64,000 nt of DNA from Mycolicibacterium mucogenicum DSM 44124 (lineage in GTDB: Bacteria; Actinomycetota; Actinomycetes; Mycobacteriales; Mycobacteriaceae), in the NCBI RefSeq assembly GCF_005670685.2, contig NZ_CP062008.1:1550001-1614000 (forward strand), in the 5' to 3' direction. Position 1 is the stretch's first letter. Every line of letters starts with the position of its first letter. The position numbers were made by a program, and so were the translations under genes. Below are positions 16,914 to 25,258 of this stretch, in pieces. The notes beneath the pieces were generated by a model that saw only the letters and a list, made by a program, of their open reading frames with translations, made no database searches and was not told where the DNA came from.

Positions 16914-17591
16914 TTACAGGTCCTCGACGCTGAGGATGCCGTCTTGCACGGCACGGGCGACGAGTTGGGCCTTGGTGGCCGCCGGCCGCCCCGCGGCGGC
17001 GTACTTGGCGCGGACACGTTGCAAGTGGGTCCGGACGGTGGTCGGGGCGAGATGTAACCGCTTGGCGACGATGTCCTTGCTCTCGGTCTGGAACCAGGCC
17101 TTGAGCACTTCGCGTTCGCGCTGGGTGAGTCCGGGCCGGCCGGAGTCGGTGTCCGAGCAGATGGCCGCGGCCATGCGGGGGCCGACGTACGGCTCGTGGG
17201 TGCTGGCCGCGCGGATGGCCTCGATGAGGTGGCCCTGGCCTTCGCTCTTGGCCAGATAGGTGACCACCCCGATGGCCAGGCACCGCAGGATGACCTCGGC
17301 GTTCTCGAGGTGCGAGTAGACGATCACCGCGTGTCCCGCGTCCACGATGGCGGCGACCGCATCGAAATCAGGCTGGCGACTGCGCAGTTCGAGGTCCAGG
17401 ATGACCGCGGCCAGCTGGTGGTCAGCCTTGGGGTAGACGGCCAGGAACGATTCGGCGTCGAGGTGGTCGGATGCGACGCGGATGGGTGGATCGGCCTGAG
17501 CGCACCATGCCGAGACGCCGGTGTGGATGACGTCGTGGTCATCGACAACGGCGATGGCCAGGGGCTCAGATCGGTTGGCCGGCGCGGACAT
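16914..17591 (-). CDS. NarL/LuxR-type response regulator
   Basis: 225 residues from the ATG at 17591. Receiver domain: acidic pocket in AVVDDHD, phospho-acceptor Asp in VILDLELRS, Thr/Ser-equivalent in VIVYSHLE and Lys in YLAKSEGQ. C-terminal LuxR helix-turn-helix LTQREREVLKAWFQTESKDIVAKRLHLAPTTVRTHLQRVRAKY. Cytoplasmic, DNA-binding when phosphorylated by the partner kinase. Its start overlaps the kinase 3' end by 26 bases, so the two are co-translated. Receiver has an atypical insertion between the Asp and the next strand (RSRQPDFDAVAAIVDAGHA). A likely target box is described at 16863-16878 and 20005-20020. Confidence 0.88.
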   Translation of the reverse strand: MSAPANRSEPLAIAVVDDHDVIHTGVSAWCAQADPPIRVASDHLDAESFLAVYPKADHQLAAVILDLELRSRQPDFDAVAAIVDAGHAVIVYSHLENAEVILRCLAIGVVTYLAKSEGQGHLIEAIRAASTHEPYVGPRMAAAICSDTDSGRPGLTQREREVLKAWFQTESKDIVAKRLHLAPTTVRTHLQRVRAKYAAAGRPAATKAQLVARAVQDGILSVEDL

Positions 17592-19812
17592 GTTCGGTCG
17601 ATCTTTCTGGGAGTGGGTGGCGCACGGTGATCCACACCGTGTCATCGAGGGTGGTCAGGTCGAATTCATCTTCGTCGTCGACACTGGATTTCGTCGGCAA
17701 ATCGGCGTGCTGCGCGCGCTGACACATGACGCTGAGTTCGACTGCGGCCGATTCGGCCGTGACGGTGATGCGGGCCGGTGACGCGGCCGCCTGGAGAACC
17801 TGGTCGACGAGCCGGGCCAGTCGGCGGGCGGTGGGCACATCCATGGCCGGCAGCGTGCCCTGGACGTCCACGGAAATGGCGAGGCCGCGATTCTGGGCCG
17901 CGTCGATGCGTGGGCGTAATTCGCGGAGCAGGACGTGCTCGAAGCTCGCGGACTGGTCGAAAAGGGTACGCAGCCGCTGGTATTCGAGTTGTGCGCGGCG
18001 CCGCGTCTCGGCGTCGACCGGTTTTCCGTCCGCGAGGGTGCACAGCAGCGGCTGGATGGTGGCGGCGAGGTCCGCGTAGCGGCGGTCGTATTCCTCCTGC
18101 ACGGCGTCGGCGATGTGTGCCGCGGCGGTCAGGCGCATGTGACTCTCGGTCTCGGCGGAAGCGGCTGCGGCAGAACGCCGGATCATGTCAGCTACGACCA
18201 GGGCGCACAGTTGGGCGACGAGCACACTCGCCGTGTCGTATCCGAGGTCGACGACGGTGTGGACCGACGGATTCCGGATGATCGCGTAGATGGCGGGAAC
18301 GACCCAGCACCACACCAGAACGCCCACGGCGTAGCTGAGCCGCACGCTGAGCAGCAGCGGCAGCACACACCAGCCGATCGCGCCTTCGGCCCACTGCCAC
18401 CGGGGGTCGAGGTCGTTGATCGGCATCGAGATCGACTGCACCAGAGCCACAATGACGAGCGCCATGATGCCGAAACGTGCCCGGGGATAGGTCCGGCCCA
18501 TCACCCGGGGGATCGCCGACAGCGCCGCTGCCGTCGTCACGACGATGAGGGTCCATTGCAGATACGGGTACGCCGCGAACCTCAGGGATGCGGGCACCGT
18601 CACCAGCAGGTTCGCCAGCCCGTAGGCAACCAGCGCCAGTCCGTATCCCATGTGTGCCCGCTCGATGAGCCGCTCCGGGTCAGGCGCTGGGCCGGCATTG
18701 GCCGGTATTGCCGTGGGCCAACACAACTCGACCGTGGTGCCCTGCCCGGGCTGCGTGATGATCTCTGCGACGCCGCCGAGCTGCTGCATGCGGGCGATGA
18801 TCGAGTCGGCGATGCCGTGTCCCCGCGTCGGTCGGGTGGGATCGAATCCGCGCCCGTCGTCGGTGATCTGGATTCGCCCGAGCTGCACGGTGATGGTGAC
18901 CGCGGCGGCGCCGGAATGCCGGTCGACGTTGGTGAGGGCCTCGCGCGCGGCGGCCGCGATGGGCGCCGCCGTCGCCCCGTCCACCCACATCGCCGAGACA
19001 CCGGCATAGCTCACGGGCGTCGTGGTGTGGGCGGCGTGATCACGCAGGGCGGCAACGAGATCGGCCGGCGGCGCGGGGGCGTGGGACGTCTCGGTGAACA
19101 CGCGAAGGTCGCGGCGCGCCTGGGCGGCGACACGCTCGGGCGACAACGCGGCCCCGGTCCCCACCATCAGCAGGGTGGAGGCGACGGTGTCATGTAGCAG
19201 CCGCGTCTGCTCGCGGTCGTAATCGCGCACCGCGGCGTTGACTTTCTGGCGGAGCTCGACGGCGAGCCGCTCGGCGCGCGCCGCATCGACTTTCTCGGCC
19301 ACGCGCACCGTCAAGATGCGGATCAACGTCGACGCCACCCACAGCAAGGCGAAGTAGTAGACGTTGACCCACTGGTCGGTGTCGTGCACACCGCCGACCG
19401 GCGCCGCGCCGGCCGCGACCGCGGCCACGACGCCCGCGGCCATCGCCGCGTTCAGTAGCGGTTCGAACACCGTGAAGCTCGCGATGGCCGTACCGCCGAT
19501 CGCGATCGGCGCGCAGGTCGGCGGACACACCTGGTCGTCGGCTGCCGCGAGGGGGAGGACCAGGCAGGCGGCGATCGTGACGGCGTAGTCGATCGCGATG
19601 ATGCGCGGCGTCGCGGAGCGAGTCAGCAGCCGGTACAGCGACCAGGCGCCCGCCAGGCCGGCGAAGGCGACGCCGGCCAGGCTGATGCGCGGCGCCGAGA
19701 CCAGCACCACGGCGTACACCACCAATGCCCCGCCGTGCCGCATGAACAGGCTGATGAGCATCGTGTGCGCGAGGAAGTTGCGACGTGCTGCGCCTGTGCC
19801 GGTGTCGAACAT
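17566..19812 (-). CDS. Two-lobed membrane histidine kinase
   Basis: 748 residues, about twice the size of a normal NarL-type sensor. Lobe 1: about five membrane helices (residues 18-165), a HisKA_3-like helix REQTRLLHDTVASTLLMVG with the phospho-His near 207, and a HATPase domain with N box EALTNVDRHSGA, G1 DDGRGFDP and G2 GHGIADS. Lobe 2: a second membrane block (about 390-560) and a second cytoplasmic helical pair (QEEYDRRYADLAATIQPLL) plus a remnant ATPase-like fold lacking His, N and G boxes. Acidic stretch SVDDEDEFD near the C-terminus. Lobe 2 may be a pseudokinase regulator. Start at ATG 19812 is uncertain: an in-frame upstream ATG at 19899 is cut off by a TGA. Confidence 0.82.
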   Translation of the reverse strand: MFDTGTGAARRNFLAHTMLISLFMRHGGALVVYAVVLVSAPRISLAGVAFAGLAGAWSLYRLLTRSATPRIIAIDYAVTIAACLVLPLAAADDQVCPPTCAPIAIGGTAIASFTVFEPLLNAAMAAGVVAAVAAGAAPVGGVHDTDQWVNVYYFALLWVASTLIRILTVRVAEKVDAARAERLAVELRQKVNAAVRDYDREQTRLLHDTVASTLLMVGTGAALSPERVAAQARRDLRVFTETSHAPAPPADLVAALRDHAAHTTTPVSYAGVSAMWVDGATAAPIAAAAREALTNVDRHSGAAAVTITVQLGRIQITDDGRGFDPTRPTRGHGIADSIIARMQQLGGVAEIITQPGQGTTVELCWPTAIPANAGPAPDPERLIERAHMGYGLALVAYGLANLLVTVPASLRFAAYPYLQWTLIVVTTAAALSAIPRVMGRTYPRARFGIMALVIVALVQSISMPINDLDPRWQWAEGAIGWCVLPLLLSVRLSYAVGVLVWCWVVPAIYAIIRNPSVHTVVDLGYDTASVLVAQLCALVVADMIRRSAAAASAETESHMRLTAAAHIADAVQEEYDRRYADLAATIQPLLCTLADGKPVDAETRRRAQLEYQRLRTLFDQSASFEHVLLRELRPRIDAAQNRGLAISVDVQGTLPAMDVPTARRLARLVDQVLQAAASPARITVTAESAAVELSVMCQRAQHADLPTKSSVDDEDEFDLTTLDDTVWITVRHPLPERSTEHVRAGQPI

Positions 19813-19836
19813 GATGAGACTGACGTACGCGTGTGG

Positions 19837-19899
19837 TCAGGGGGCGGGCACGGATGACGCTCGGGCGACGTTGGGGCCGGCGCGGTTCGGACGTCTCAT
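19837..19899 (-). CDS. Leader ORF of 20 codons ahead of the kinase gene
   Basis: ATG at 19899 sits at exactly the same distance from cassette B as the M23 start codon does from cassette A, with the flanking bases conserved (GAAG-GAG-AA-CGATGAG pattern). It reads MRRPNRAGPNVARASSVPAP and stops at TGA (19837-19839). It is in frame with the kinase, whose ATG lies 8 codons after the stop. It may be a true leader peptide or the former kinase N-terminus after a nonsense change. Confidence 0.4.
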   Translation of the reverse strand: MRRPNRAGPNVARASSVPAP

Positions 19900-19940
19900 C
19901 GGTTTCTCGCTTCTGGCACTGCCACGTTGATGATGCGATG

Positions 19941-20020
19941 GTTTTAGCACGCGGCAACGACAGACTCCGGGCCGATTCGCGTGTCACCAGCGCAAATAAC
20001 AATGAATTCATACGTTCGGG
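19941..20020 (-). promoter_or_regulatory. Promoter cassette copy B (upstream of kinase-regulator operon)
   Basis: Distal box CCCGAACGTATGAATT (20020-20005) and GCGTGCTAAAAC starting at 19952, with TAAAAC as -10. The start-to-start distance of the two blocks (68 bases) is identical to copy A. The 56 bases ending in GCGTGC align ungapped between copies with 39 matches. Confidence 0.6.
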
Positions 20021-20288
20021 CTACAAGTTGGCCGTATTGCCGCCGACTGTGCCGGCTGGCCCGACACGTCTTCAGTCTGTTACCTGCGATAACCGCGGCC
20101 GGATGGCCTTCGAGCGCATAATGGCGGTGATGCCCCAGCACTGCGGCGAGCAGAGCGGATCATCCGACTGGTGCCACACCCCGGCATCGGCCGGCGACCC
20201 TCACCACCTGAGGGGTTGCCCTGGTCGCCACCGCGCTGAGCTTCTCGCGGACTGACGGCCGAACATGCCGTCACCGAAAGGAGGCGGT

Positions 20289-21386
20289 ATGGCTGACGTG
20301 ACGGTCCTCGGCCTGGACAACTGGGTGGACCTTGAACCCGTGCAACTCGTCGCGCCCGACGGCGCGGCCACCTCCGACGTGCGCTATCGCCGCGACCTGC
20401 CGCCCGAAACGCTGGGCTGGCTGTACGAGGAGATGGTTGTCACCCGCGACCTCGACGTCGAATTCGTGAATCTGCAGCGGCAGGGTGAACTCGCGCTGTT
20501 CGCCTCGTGCCGCGGCCAGGAAGCCGCACAGGTGGGCGCGGCAGCCTGTCTGCGCAAGACCGACTGGCTGTTCCCGCAGTACCGGGAACTCGGCGCCCTG
20601 CTGGTTCGCGGCATCACGCCGGCTCAGATCAGCGCGGTGTGGCGGGGCCGCTGGCACGGTGGCCTCGGATTCACCGAAAAACACTGTGCGCCATTGTCGA
20701 TCGATATCGGCTCACATGGCCTGCACGCGGTCGGCGCGGCGATGGCGGCGCAGCGGCTCGGGGAGGACTCGGTGACCGTGGCGTTCATCGGCGATGGCGG
20801 CACGTCCGAAGGTGACATGCACGAAGCGCTCAACTTCGCGGCCGTCACGTCGGCGCCGTGTGTGTTCTTCGTCCAGAACAATCAGTGGGCCATCTCGGTA
20901 CCGGTGCGCCATCAGCAGGCGGGACCGTCGATCGCGCACCGCGCCATCGGCTACGGCATGCCCGGCATCCGGGTCGACGGCAACGACGTGCTGGCCTGCT
21001 ACGCGGTGATGTCCGAGGCGGCGCAGCGCGCCCGCGGGGGCGACGGGCCGACGCTGATCGAGGCCGTCACCTACCGGATGGGGCCGCACACCACGTCCGA
21101 TGATCCGACCCGCTACCGCGACCCGGATGAGCTGAAGCACTGGGAGGCACGCGATCCCATCACGCGCTACCGGACGTACCTGGAGCAGACCGGGGTGTGG
21201 ACGCCCCGGCTGCAGCAGCACGTCGAGAACCGCTCCCGGCGGCTCCGCGCCGAACTGCGCGAGACGGTGCTGACGGCGCCGGATTTCGACGTCGCGGACA
21301 TGTTCGACAACGTCTACGCCGACATCACACCCGAGCTGGCCCGGCAGCGTGACGCGTTGCTGGCCGAATTGGATTGGGAGGGTTGA
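20289..21386 (+). CDS. bkdA: Branched-chain keto-acid dehydrogenase E1 alpha subunit
   Basis: 365 residues from the ATG at 20289, behind a perfect AAAGGAGG; the upstream GTG-type start at 20265 is rejected. Thiamine diphosphate motif GDGGTSEGDMHEALNFAAV ... NN, entry loop SIDIGSHGLHAVGAA and E1-alpha C-terminus RTYLEQTGVW. With BkdB it decarboxylates 2-keto acids from Leu, Ile and Val and transfers the acyl group to lipoyl E2. First gene of the bkdABC operon, one base before bkdB. In M. tuberculosis this is Rv2497c, first annotated as pdhA. Confidence 0.92.
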   Translation: MADVTVLGLDNWVDLEPVQLVAPDGAATSDVRYRRDLPPETLGWLYEEMVVTRDLDVEFVNLQRQGELALFASCRGQEAAQVGAAACLRKTDWLFPQYRELGALLVRGITPAQISAVWRGRWHGGLGFTEKHCAPLSIDIGSHGLHAVGAAMAAQRLGEDSVTVAFIGDGGTSEGDMHEALNFAAVTSAPCVFFVQNNQWAISVPVRHQQAGPSIAHRAIGYGMPGIRVDGNDVLACYAVMSEAAQRARGGDGPTLIEAVTYRMGPHTTSDDPTRYRDPDELKHWEARDPITRYRTYLEQTGVWTPRLQQHVENRSRRLRAELRETVLTAPDFDVADMFDNVYADITPELARQRDALLAELDWEG

Positions 21387-21387
21387 C

Positions 21388-22443
21388 ATGACGCAGCTCA
21401 TCGAGCGACCGCCGTGGTCCGGCGACGCGGAGCCCGACGAGCCGGGACGGCCGGCGGGGGAAGTCGCCACGGTCACCACAGTGTCGATGGTGCAGGCCAT
21501 CAACCGCGCGCTCCGTGACGCGATGGCGGCCGACGACCGGGTGCTGGTGTTCGGTGAGGACGTCGCGCAGCTGGGCGGGGTCTTCCGCGTCACCGACGGC
21601 CTGCATGAAACCTTCGGGGAAGCAAGGTGTTTCGATACACCGCTGGCGGAGTCGGCCATCGTCGGCATCGCGATCGGCATGGCGATCCGTGGCCTGGTGC
21701 CGGTACCCGAGATTCAGTTCGACGGATTCGCGGCCCCGGCGTTCGACCAGATCGTCAGCCACCTCGCGAAGTACCGGATGCGTACCCATGGCGATGTCGA
21801 CATGCCGGTGACCATCCGCATCCCGTCGTTCGGCGGTATCGGTGCGGTGGAACATCATTCGGAGTCGACCGAGTCGTACTGGCTGCACACCGCCGGGCTG
21901 AAGGTCGTCATCCCGTCGACGCCGTCGGACGCGTATTGGCTGCTGCGTGAGGCCATCTCGTCCCGTGACCCGGTGATCTTCCTGGAGCCCAAACGCCGGT
22001 ACTGGACCAAGGGCGAGCTGGACACCAGCGTGCCCGCGTTGCCCATCGGTCGGGCCGTGGTGCGGCGCAGCGGGCGCGACGTCACCGTCGTCACCTACGG
22101 CTCGCTGGTCGACACCGCATTGGCCGCGGCGGATCTCGCGGACGGCCACGACCTGGAGGTCATCGACCTGCGGTCGCTGAACCCGCTCGACTTCGACACC
22201 GTCGCGGCGTCGATCCGCAAGACCGGACGCGCGGTGATCATGCACGAGGGGCCGCGCACCCTGGGGTTCGGCGCCGAACTGGCCGCCCGGATCTCCGAAG
22301 AACTCTTCTATGACCTGGAGGCACCCGTGTTGCGCGCCACCGGCTTTGACACGCCCTATCCGCCCGCCCGGCTGGAGAAACTCTGGCTGCCCGGTGTCGA
22401 CCGCCTGCTCGACTGCGTGCAAAAGGCGATGAGCCAGCCATGA
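21388..22443 (+). CDS. bkdB: Branched-chain keto-acid dehydrogenase E1 beta subunit
   Basis: 351 residues from the ATG at 21388 (GGGAGG upstream). Transketolase-like pyrimidine domain [42 protein letters not shown], with the Glu of GED contacting the cofactor, and C-terminal domain [34 protein letters not shown]. Forms an alpha2-beta2 heterotetramer with BkdA. Overlaps bkdC by 4 bases, so subunit ratios are set by coupled translation. Confidence 0.92.
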   Translation: MTQLIERPPWSGDAEPDEPGRPAGEVATVTTVSMVQAINRALRDAMAADDRVLVFGEDVAQLGGVFRVTDGLHETFGEARCFDTPLAESAIVGIAIGMAIRGLVPVPEIQFDGFAAPAFDQIVSHLAKYRMRTHGDVDMPVTIRIPSFGGIGAVEHHSESTESYWLHTAGLKVVIPSTPSDAYWLLREAISSRDPVIFLEPKRRYWTKGELDTSVPALPIGRAVVRRSGRDVTVVTYGSLVDTALAAADLADGHDLEVIDLRSLNPLDFDTVAASIRKTGRAVIMHEGPRTLGFGAELAARISEELFYDLEAPVLRATGFDTPYPPARLEKLWLPGVDRLLDCVQKAMSQP

Positions 22444-23642
22444 CCGCGGCACACGACTTCCTGGTCCCCGACCTGGGTGAGGGATTGGAAGACGCCACCA
22501 TCACGTCGTGGGCCGTGGCGGTGGGAGACACCGTCGAACTCAATCAGGTGTTGTGCACCGTCGAGACCAACAAGGCGGCCGTGGAGATTCCCAGCCCGTA
22601 CGCCGGCGTGGTGACCGAACTCGGTGGGACAGAAGGGCAGACGCTCGCGGTGGGTGCCGTGCTGGTCCGCATCGCCACCGACGCCCCGGCGGCGGCAGAA
22701 CCCGCCGAGCCGAAAGTCGAAGAGCCGAAAGCTGGGCAGCCGCATGCTGACGAGCCGAAACGCAAACCCGTGCTCGTGGGGTACGGCGCGGACGCCGATC
22801 TCGATACCACCCGCCGCCGGCCCCGGGCCAAACCGCGGGTGCGCAAACTCGCGGCCGACCTGAACGTCGACTTGACCGGGATGGCGCCGTCGGGCCCGAA
22901 CGGCATCGTCACGCGCCAGGACGTGCTGGCCTCGGCGCACCAGACCGGCGACACCGACCTCGTTCCCGTCAGCGGCGTGCAGGCCGAGATGGCGCGCCGG
23001 ATGTCGGTGTCACGCAAGGAGATACCGGACGCACACGCGTCGGTTCAGGTGGACTGCGCCGAGTTGCTCCGGGTACGCGACACCCTGGCCGGGGCCGACG
23101 CCACCGTCACGCCGTTCGTGCTGACGCTGCGGCTGCTGACCATCGCGCTGCGGCACCACCGAGAGTTCAACGCCACCTGGGTGCCCGCCGAACACGGCGC
23201 GAGCGTTCACCTCCACGAATCGGTGCACCTCGGCATCGGCGTCGCGACATCGCGTGGGCTGCTGGTGCCGGTGGTCCGGGACGCCGAGCGCCTCTCCACC
23301 CGGGACCTGGCCTGGGCGGTGGACGGGCTGATTCGCTCCGCCCGGGACGGCACGCTGAAACCCGTTGAACTGCACGGCTCGACGTTCACCGTGTCGAACT
23401 TCGGGGCGCTGGGCCTCGACGAGGGCGTCCCCGTCATCAACTATCCGGAGGCGGCGATCCTCGGGATGGGCACACTCAAACCCCGGGCCGTCGTGCGCGA
23501 CGGCGAGGTGGTGGCACGGCCGACCATGACACTCACCTGCGCCTTCGACCACCGCATCGCCGACGGCGCCGGGGCGGCCGCTTTCCTCGGCGAACTGCGG
23601 GCGCTCATCGAGGCGCCCGAACTGGCGCTGCTCGACGCGTAG
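22440..23642 (+). CDS. bkdC: Dihydrolipoamide acyltransferase E2 of the keto-acid dehydrogenase
   Basis: 400 residues. One lipoyl domain with the modified Lys in [16 protein letters not shown] (about residue 43), a Glu/Pro/Lys-rich linker, a peripheral-subunit-binding domain [20 protein letters not shown] ... GIVTRQDVL, and a catalytic domain ending [20 protein letters not shown] with the active His and Asp of DHRxxDG. It forms the core of the complex. No E3 follows; mycobacteria use a shared Lpd from elsewhere. Convergent with the enoyl-CoA hydratase gene, 3 bases apart. Confidence 0.92.
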   Translation: MTAAHDFLVPDLGEGLEDATITSWAVAVGDTVELNQVLCTVETNKAAVEIPSPYAGVVTELGGTEGQTLAVGAVLVRIATDAPAAAEPAEPKVEEPKAGQPHADEPKRKPVLVGYGADADLDTTRRRPRAKPRVRKLAADLNVDLTGMAPSGPNGIVTRQDVLASAHQTGDTDLVPVSGVQAEMARRMSVSRKEIPDAHASVQVDCAELLRVRDTLAGADATVTPFVLTLRLLTIALRHHREFNATWVPAEHGASVHLHESVHLGIGVATSRGLLVPVVRDAERLSTRDLAWAVDGLIRSARDGTLKPVELHGSTFTVSNFGALGLDEGVPVINYPEAAILGMGTLKPRAVVRDGEVVARPTMTLTCAFDHRIADGAGAAAFLGELRALIEAPELALLDA

Positions 23643-23645
23643 TGG

Positions 23646-24401
23646 TCAGCGCTGCTTGGCAGCGGCCAGTCGGGCGGCGAATTCCGGTGACTCGATCGAC
23701 GCGGCCTGCGGGACGATCTCGATGTCGACCGCCTTGGCGTGCTGCTCCTTGTCCAGAACACCGGGATGGTCGGTCGCGCGCATCGATGCCTTGGTCGCCA
23801 ACACCACCTCGCGGGGCGCCGCGGCGGGACCGGCGGCCAGTGCCAATGCCGCGGCGACGGGGTCGTCGGCAACCTCCAGCGCCAGGCCGTGCCGGACGGC
23901 GGCGTCGGCGTCGAACTTCATGCCGAACAACAGCGCCGCGCGCGCCGCCTGCGGGCCGATGGCGCGCTGCAGCATCCAGGTCGCGCCGCCGCCCGGGTGA
24001 ATCCCGAGCTTCTGGAACCGTGGGTCGAAGACCGCTCCGGGTCCGGCGATCCGGACGTCGGCGGCGAGCGCGAGGTTGAGCCCCGCCCCGACGGCCGGGC
24101 CGTTCACCGCGGCGATGGTCGGCAGCGTGCAGTCGGCCACCGCGAGGAAACCGTCGTAGATGACTCGCAGTCCGTTGACCGTCGCGGCACCGAGCGCGGT
24201 CAGGTCGGCGCCCGCGCAGAACGCCTTGCCTGCGCCGGTCACGACCACGGCGTGCACGCTGTGATCGGCCTCAGCGGCGTTGATCGCGGCCCGCAGGCCG
24301 GCGGACATCTCGGCTGTCACCGCGTTGCGGCGGTCGGGATCGTTCACCGTGATGAGTGCGACGCGGTCGATGACCTGCGTCAGTACGAGATCGGACACCA
24401 C
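23646..24401 (-). CDS. echA14: Enoyl-CoA hydratase/isomerase family protein
   Basis: 251 residues, crotonase fold. Oxyanion-hole segments [16 protein letters not shown] and [22 protein letters not shown] are clear. The two catalytic acidic residues of true hydratases are not obvious: the first position falls in [11 protein letters not shown] and the second in [20 protein letters not shown], where Gly/His replace the usual Glu. A hydratase activity is therefore not assured. Position matches Rv2486 (echA14). Faces the bkd operon tail to tail. Confidence 0.82.
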   Translation of the reverse strand: MVSDLVLTQVIDRVALITVNDPDRRNAVTAEMSAGLRAAINAAEADHSVHAVVVTGAGKAFCAGADLTALGAATVNGLRVIYDGFLAVADCTLPTIAAVNGPAVGAGLNLALAADVRIAGPGAVFDPRFQKLGIHPGGGATWMLQRAIGPQAARAALLFGMKFDADAAVRHGLALEVADDPVAAALALAAGPAAAPREVVLATKASMRATDHPGVLDKEQHAKAVDIEIVPQAASIESPEFAARLAAAKQR

Positions 24402-24517
24402 CTCAGCCTATGGCTTGTGTTTCGACTCACGTGAGTCAAAACCTTTACCCGAGGTCGTATCTGCGAAACAACTGTGTGATTCCTTTGGCTGTGCATGTTG
24501 AGAGGCGTTCGGAGTTC

Positions 24518-25183
24518 ATGTTGAAGCGTTTTGCTGTGGTTGCTGCTGTGGGCATGTTGCTCCCGTTCGGGGCAGCGACCGCTGCGTACGCCGACCCCGC
24601 GCCCGCCGGTGACGAGGGCCCGCCGCCGGACACCGGCATCGTGGCCTCGGAAGAACCGGCGACGGTCACGACGCCCGACGGCTGGACTCTCACCGTGGTG
24701 GCCAAGAATGAGACCGAACTGCCCGTCGCACCACTCACGACCGCGGTCAGCTCGCGTGAATACCTGGTGGGCGGCACGTTCACCGGGACGGTGACGGGCA
24801 AGGGCAAGACCACCCTCAACGGCGGCACACTCGAGGCCGGCTACCAGATCGGCTGCGGCATCGAGCTGGGCCAGGTGCGTCTGGTCGGGTCGATCGGTAT
24901 CGCCACGTCGGGGTCGACGCTGGCCGGCCTGCTGCCCACGGGCGTGAGCGTCCCGATGTCGGGCACCGTGGAAATCCACCCGAAGCCGGGCACCGTGACC
25001 CAGGTGCCCGTCGACAAGAAGTCCTTCAAGTCGGCCCCGGTGCGCATCACGCTCAAGGACACGCACGTCAAGGTCGACGGTTGCGTCGGCCAGTCGTTCC
25101 TGCGGTCGTACGCCGTGCTGACCAGCTCCACCACCGACACCGACGACATCGTCGCCTACTACGGCGTCACGAAGTCCGTCTGA
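24518..25183 (+). CDS. MspA-family porin-like secreted protein
   Basis: 221 residues from the ATG at 24518. Signal peptide MLKRFAVVAAVGMLLPFG ending AYA-DPAP. The mature part aligns in pattern with MspA: WTLTVVAKNET, SREYLVGGTFTGTVTG, LEAGYQIGCGIELGQV and C-terminal VGQSFLRSYAVLTSSTTDTDD...YYG (compare the R-P/S-A-x-L-x-x-S-T-x-D end of MspA). MspA is an octameric outer-membrane pore for small hydrophilic solutes. Here two Cys (GCG and GCV) may form a disulfide, unlike MspA. The start has GGAG only three bases away, with GAGGCG further up. Call is family-level. Confidence 0.75.
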   Translation: MLKRFAVVAAVGMLLPFGAATAAYADPAPAGDEGPPPDTGIVASEEPATVTTPDGWTLTVVAKNETELPVAPLTTAVSSREYLVGGTFTGTVTGKGKTTLNGGTLEAGYQIGCGIELGQVRLVGSIGIATSGSTLAGLLPTGVSVPMSGTVEIHPKPGTVTQVPVDKKSFKSAPVRITLKDTHVKVDGCVGQSFLRSYAVLTSSTTDTDDIVAYYGVTKSV

Positions 25184-25258
25184 TCCGAGCCGCACGCCGT
25201 TTCGGCGCGCGGAGCACCCCCGACCGGGCACAATGCCCGGGTCCGTAGAAGGGGGAGC

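Larger units (their letters stand above)
19813..20288. other. Regulatory stretch between the kinase gene and the bkd operon
   Basis: No complete gene beyond a 20-codon leader ORF. It holds promoter cassette B (19941-20020), a GTTA-N7-TAAC inverted repeat (20079-20093) similar in arms to the putative BkaR operator, a 6-bp hairpin at 20198-20214, and an inverted repeat with arms TGACGGC/GCCGTCA at 20253-20273 just before the bkdA ribosome site. Both divergent operons must be driven from here. Confidence 0.6.
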
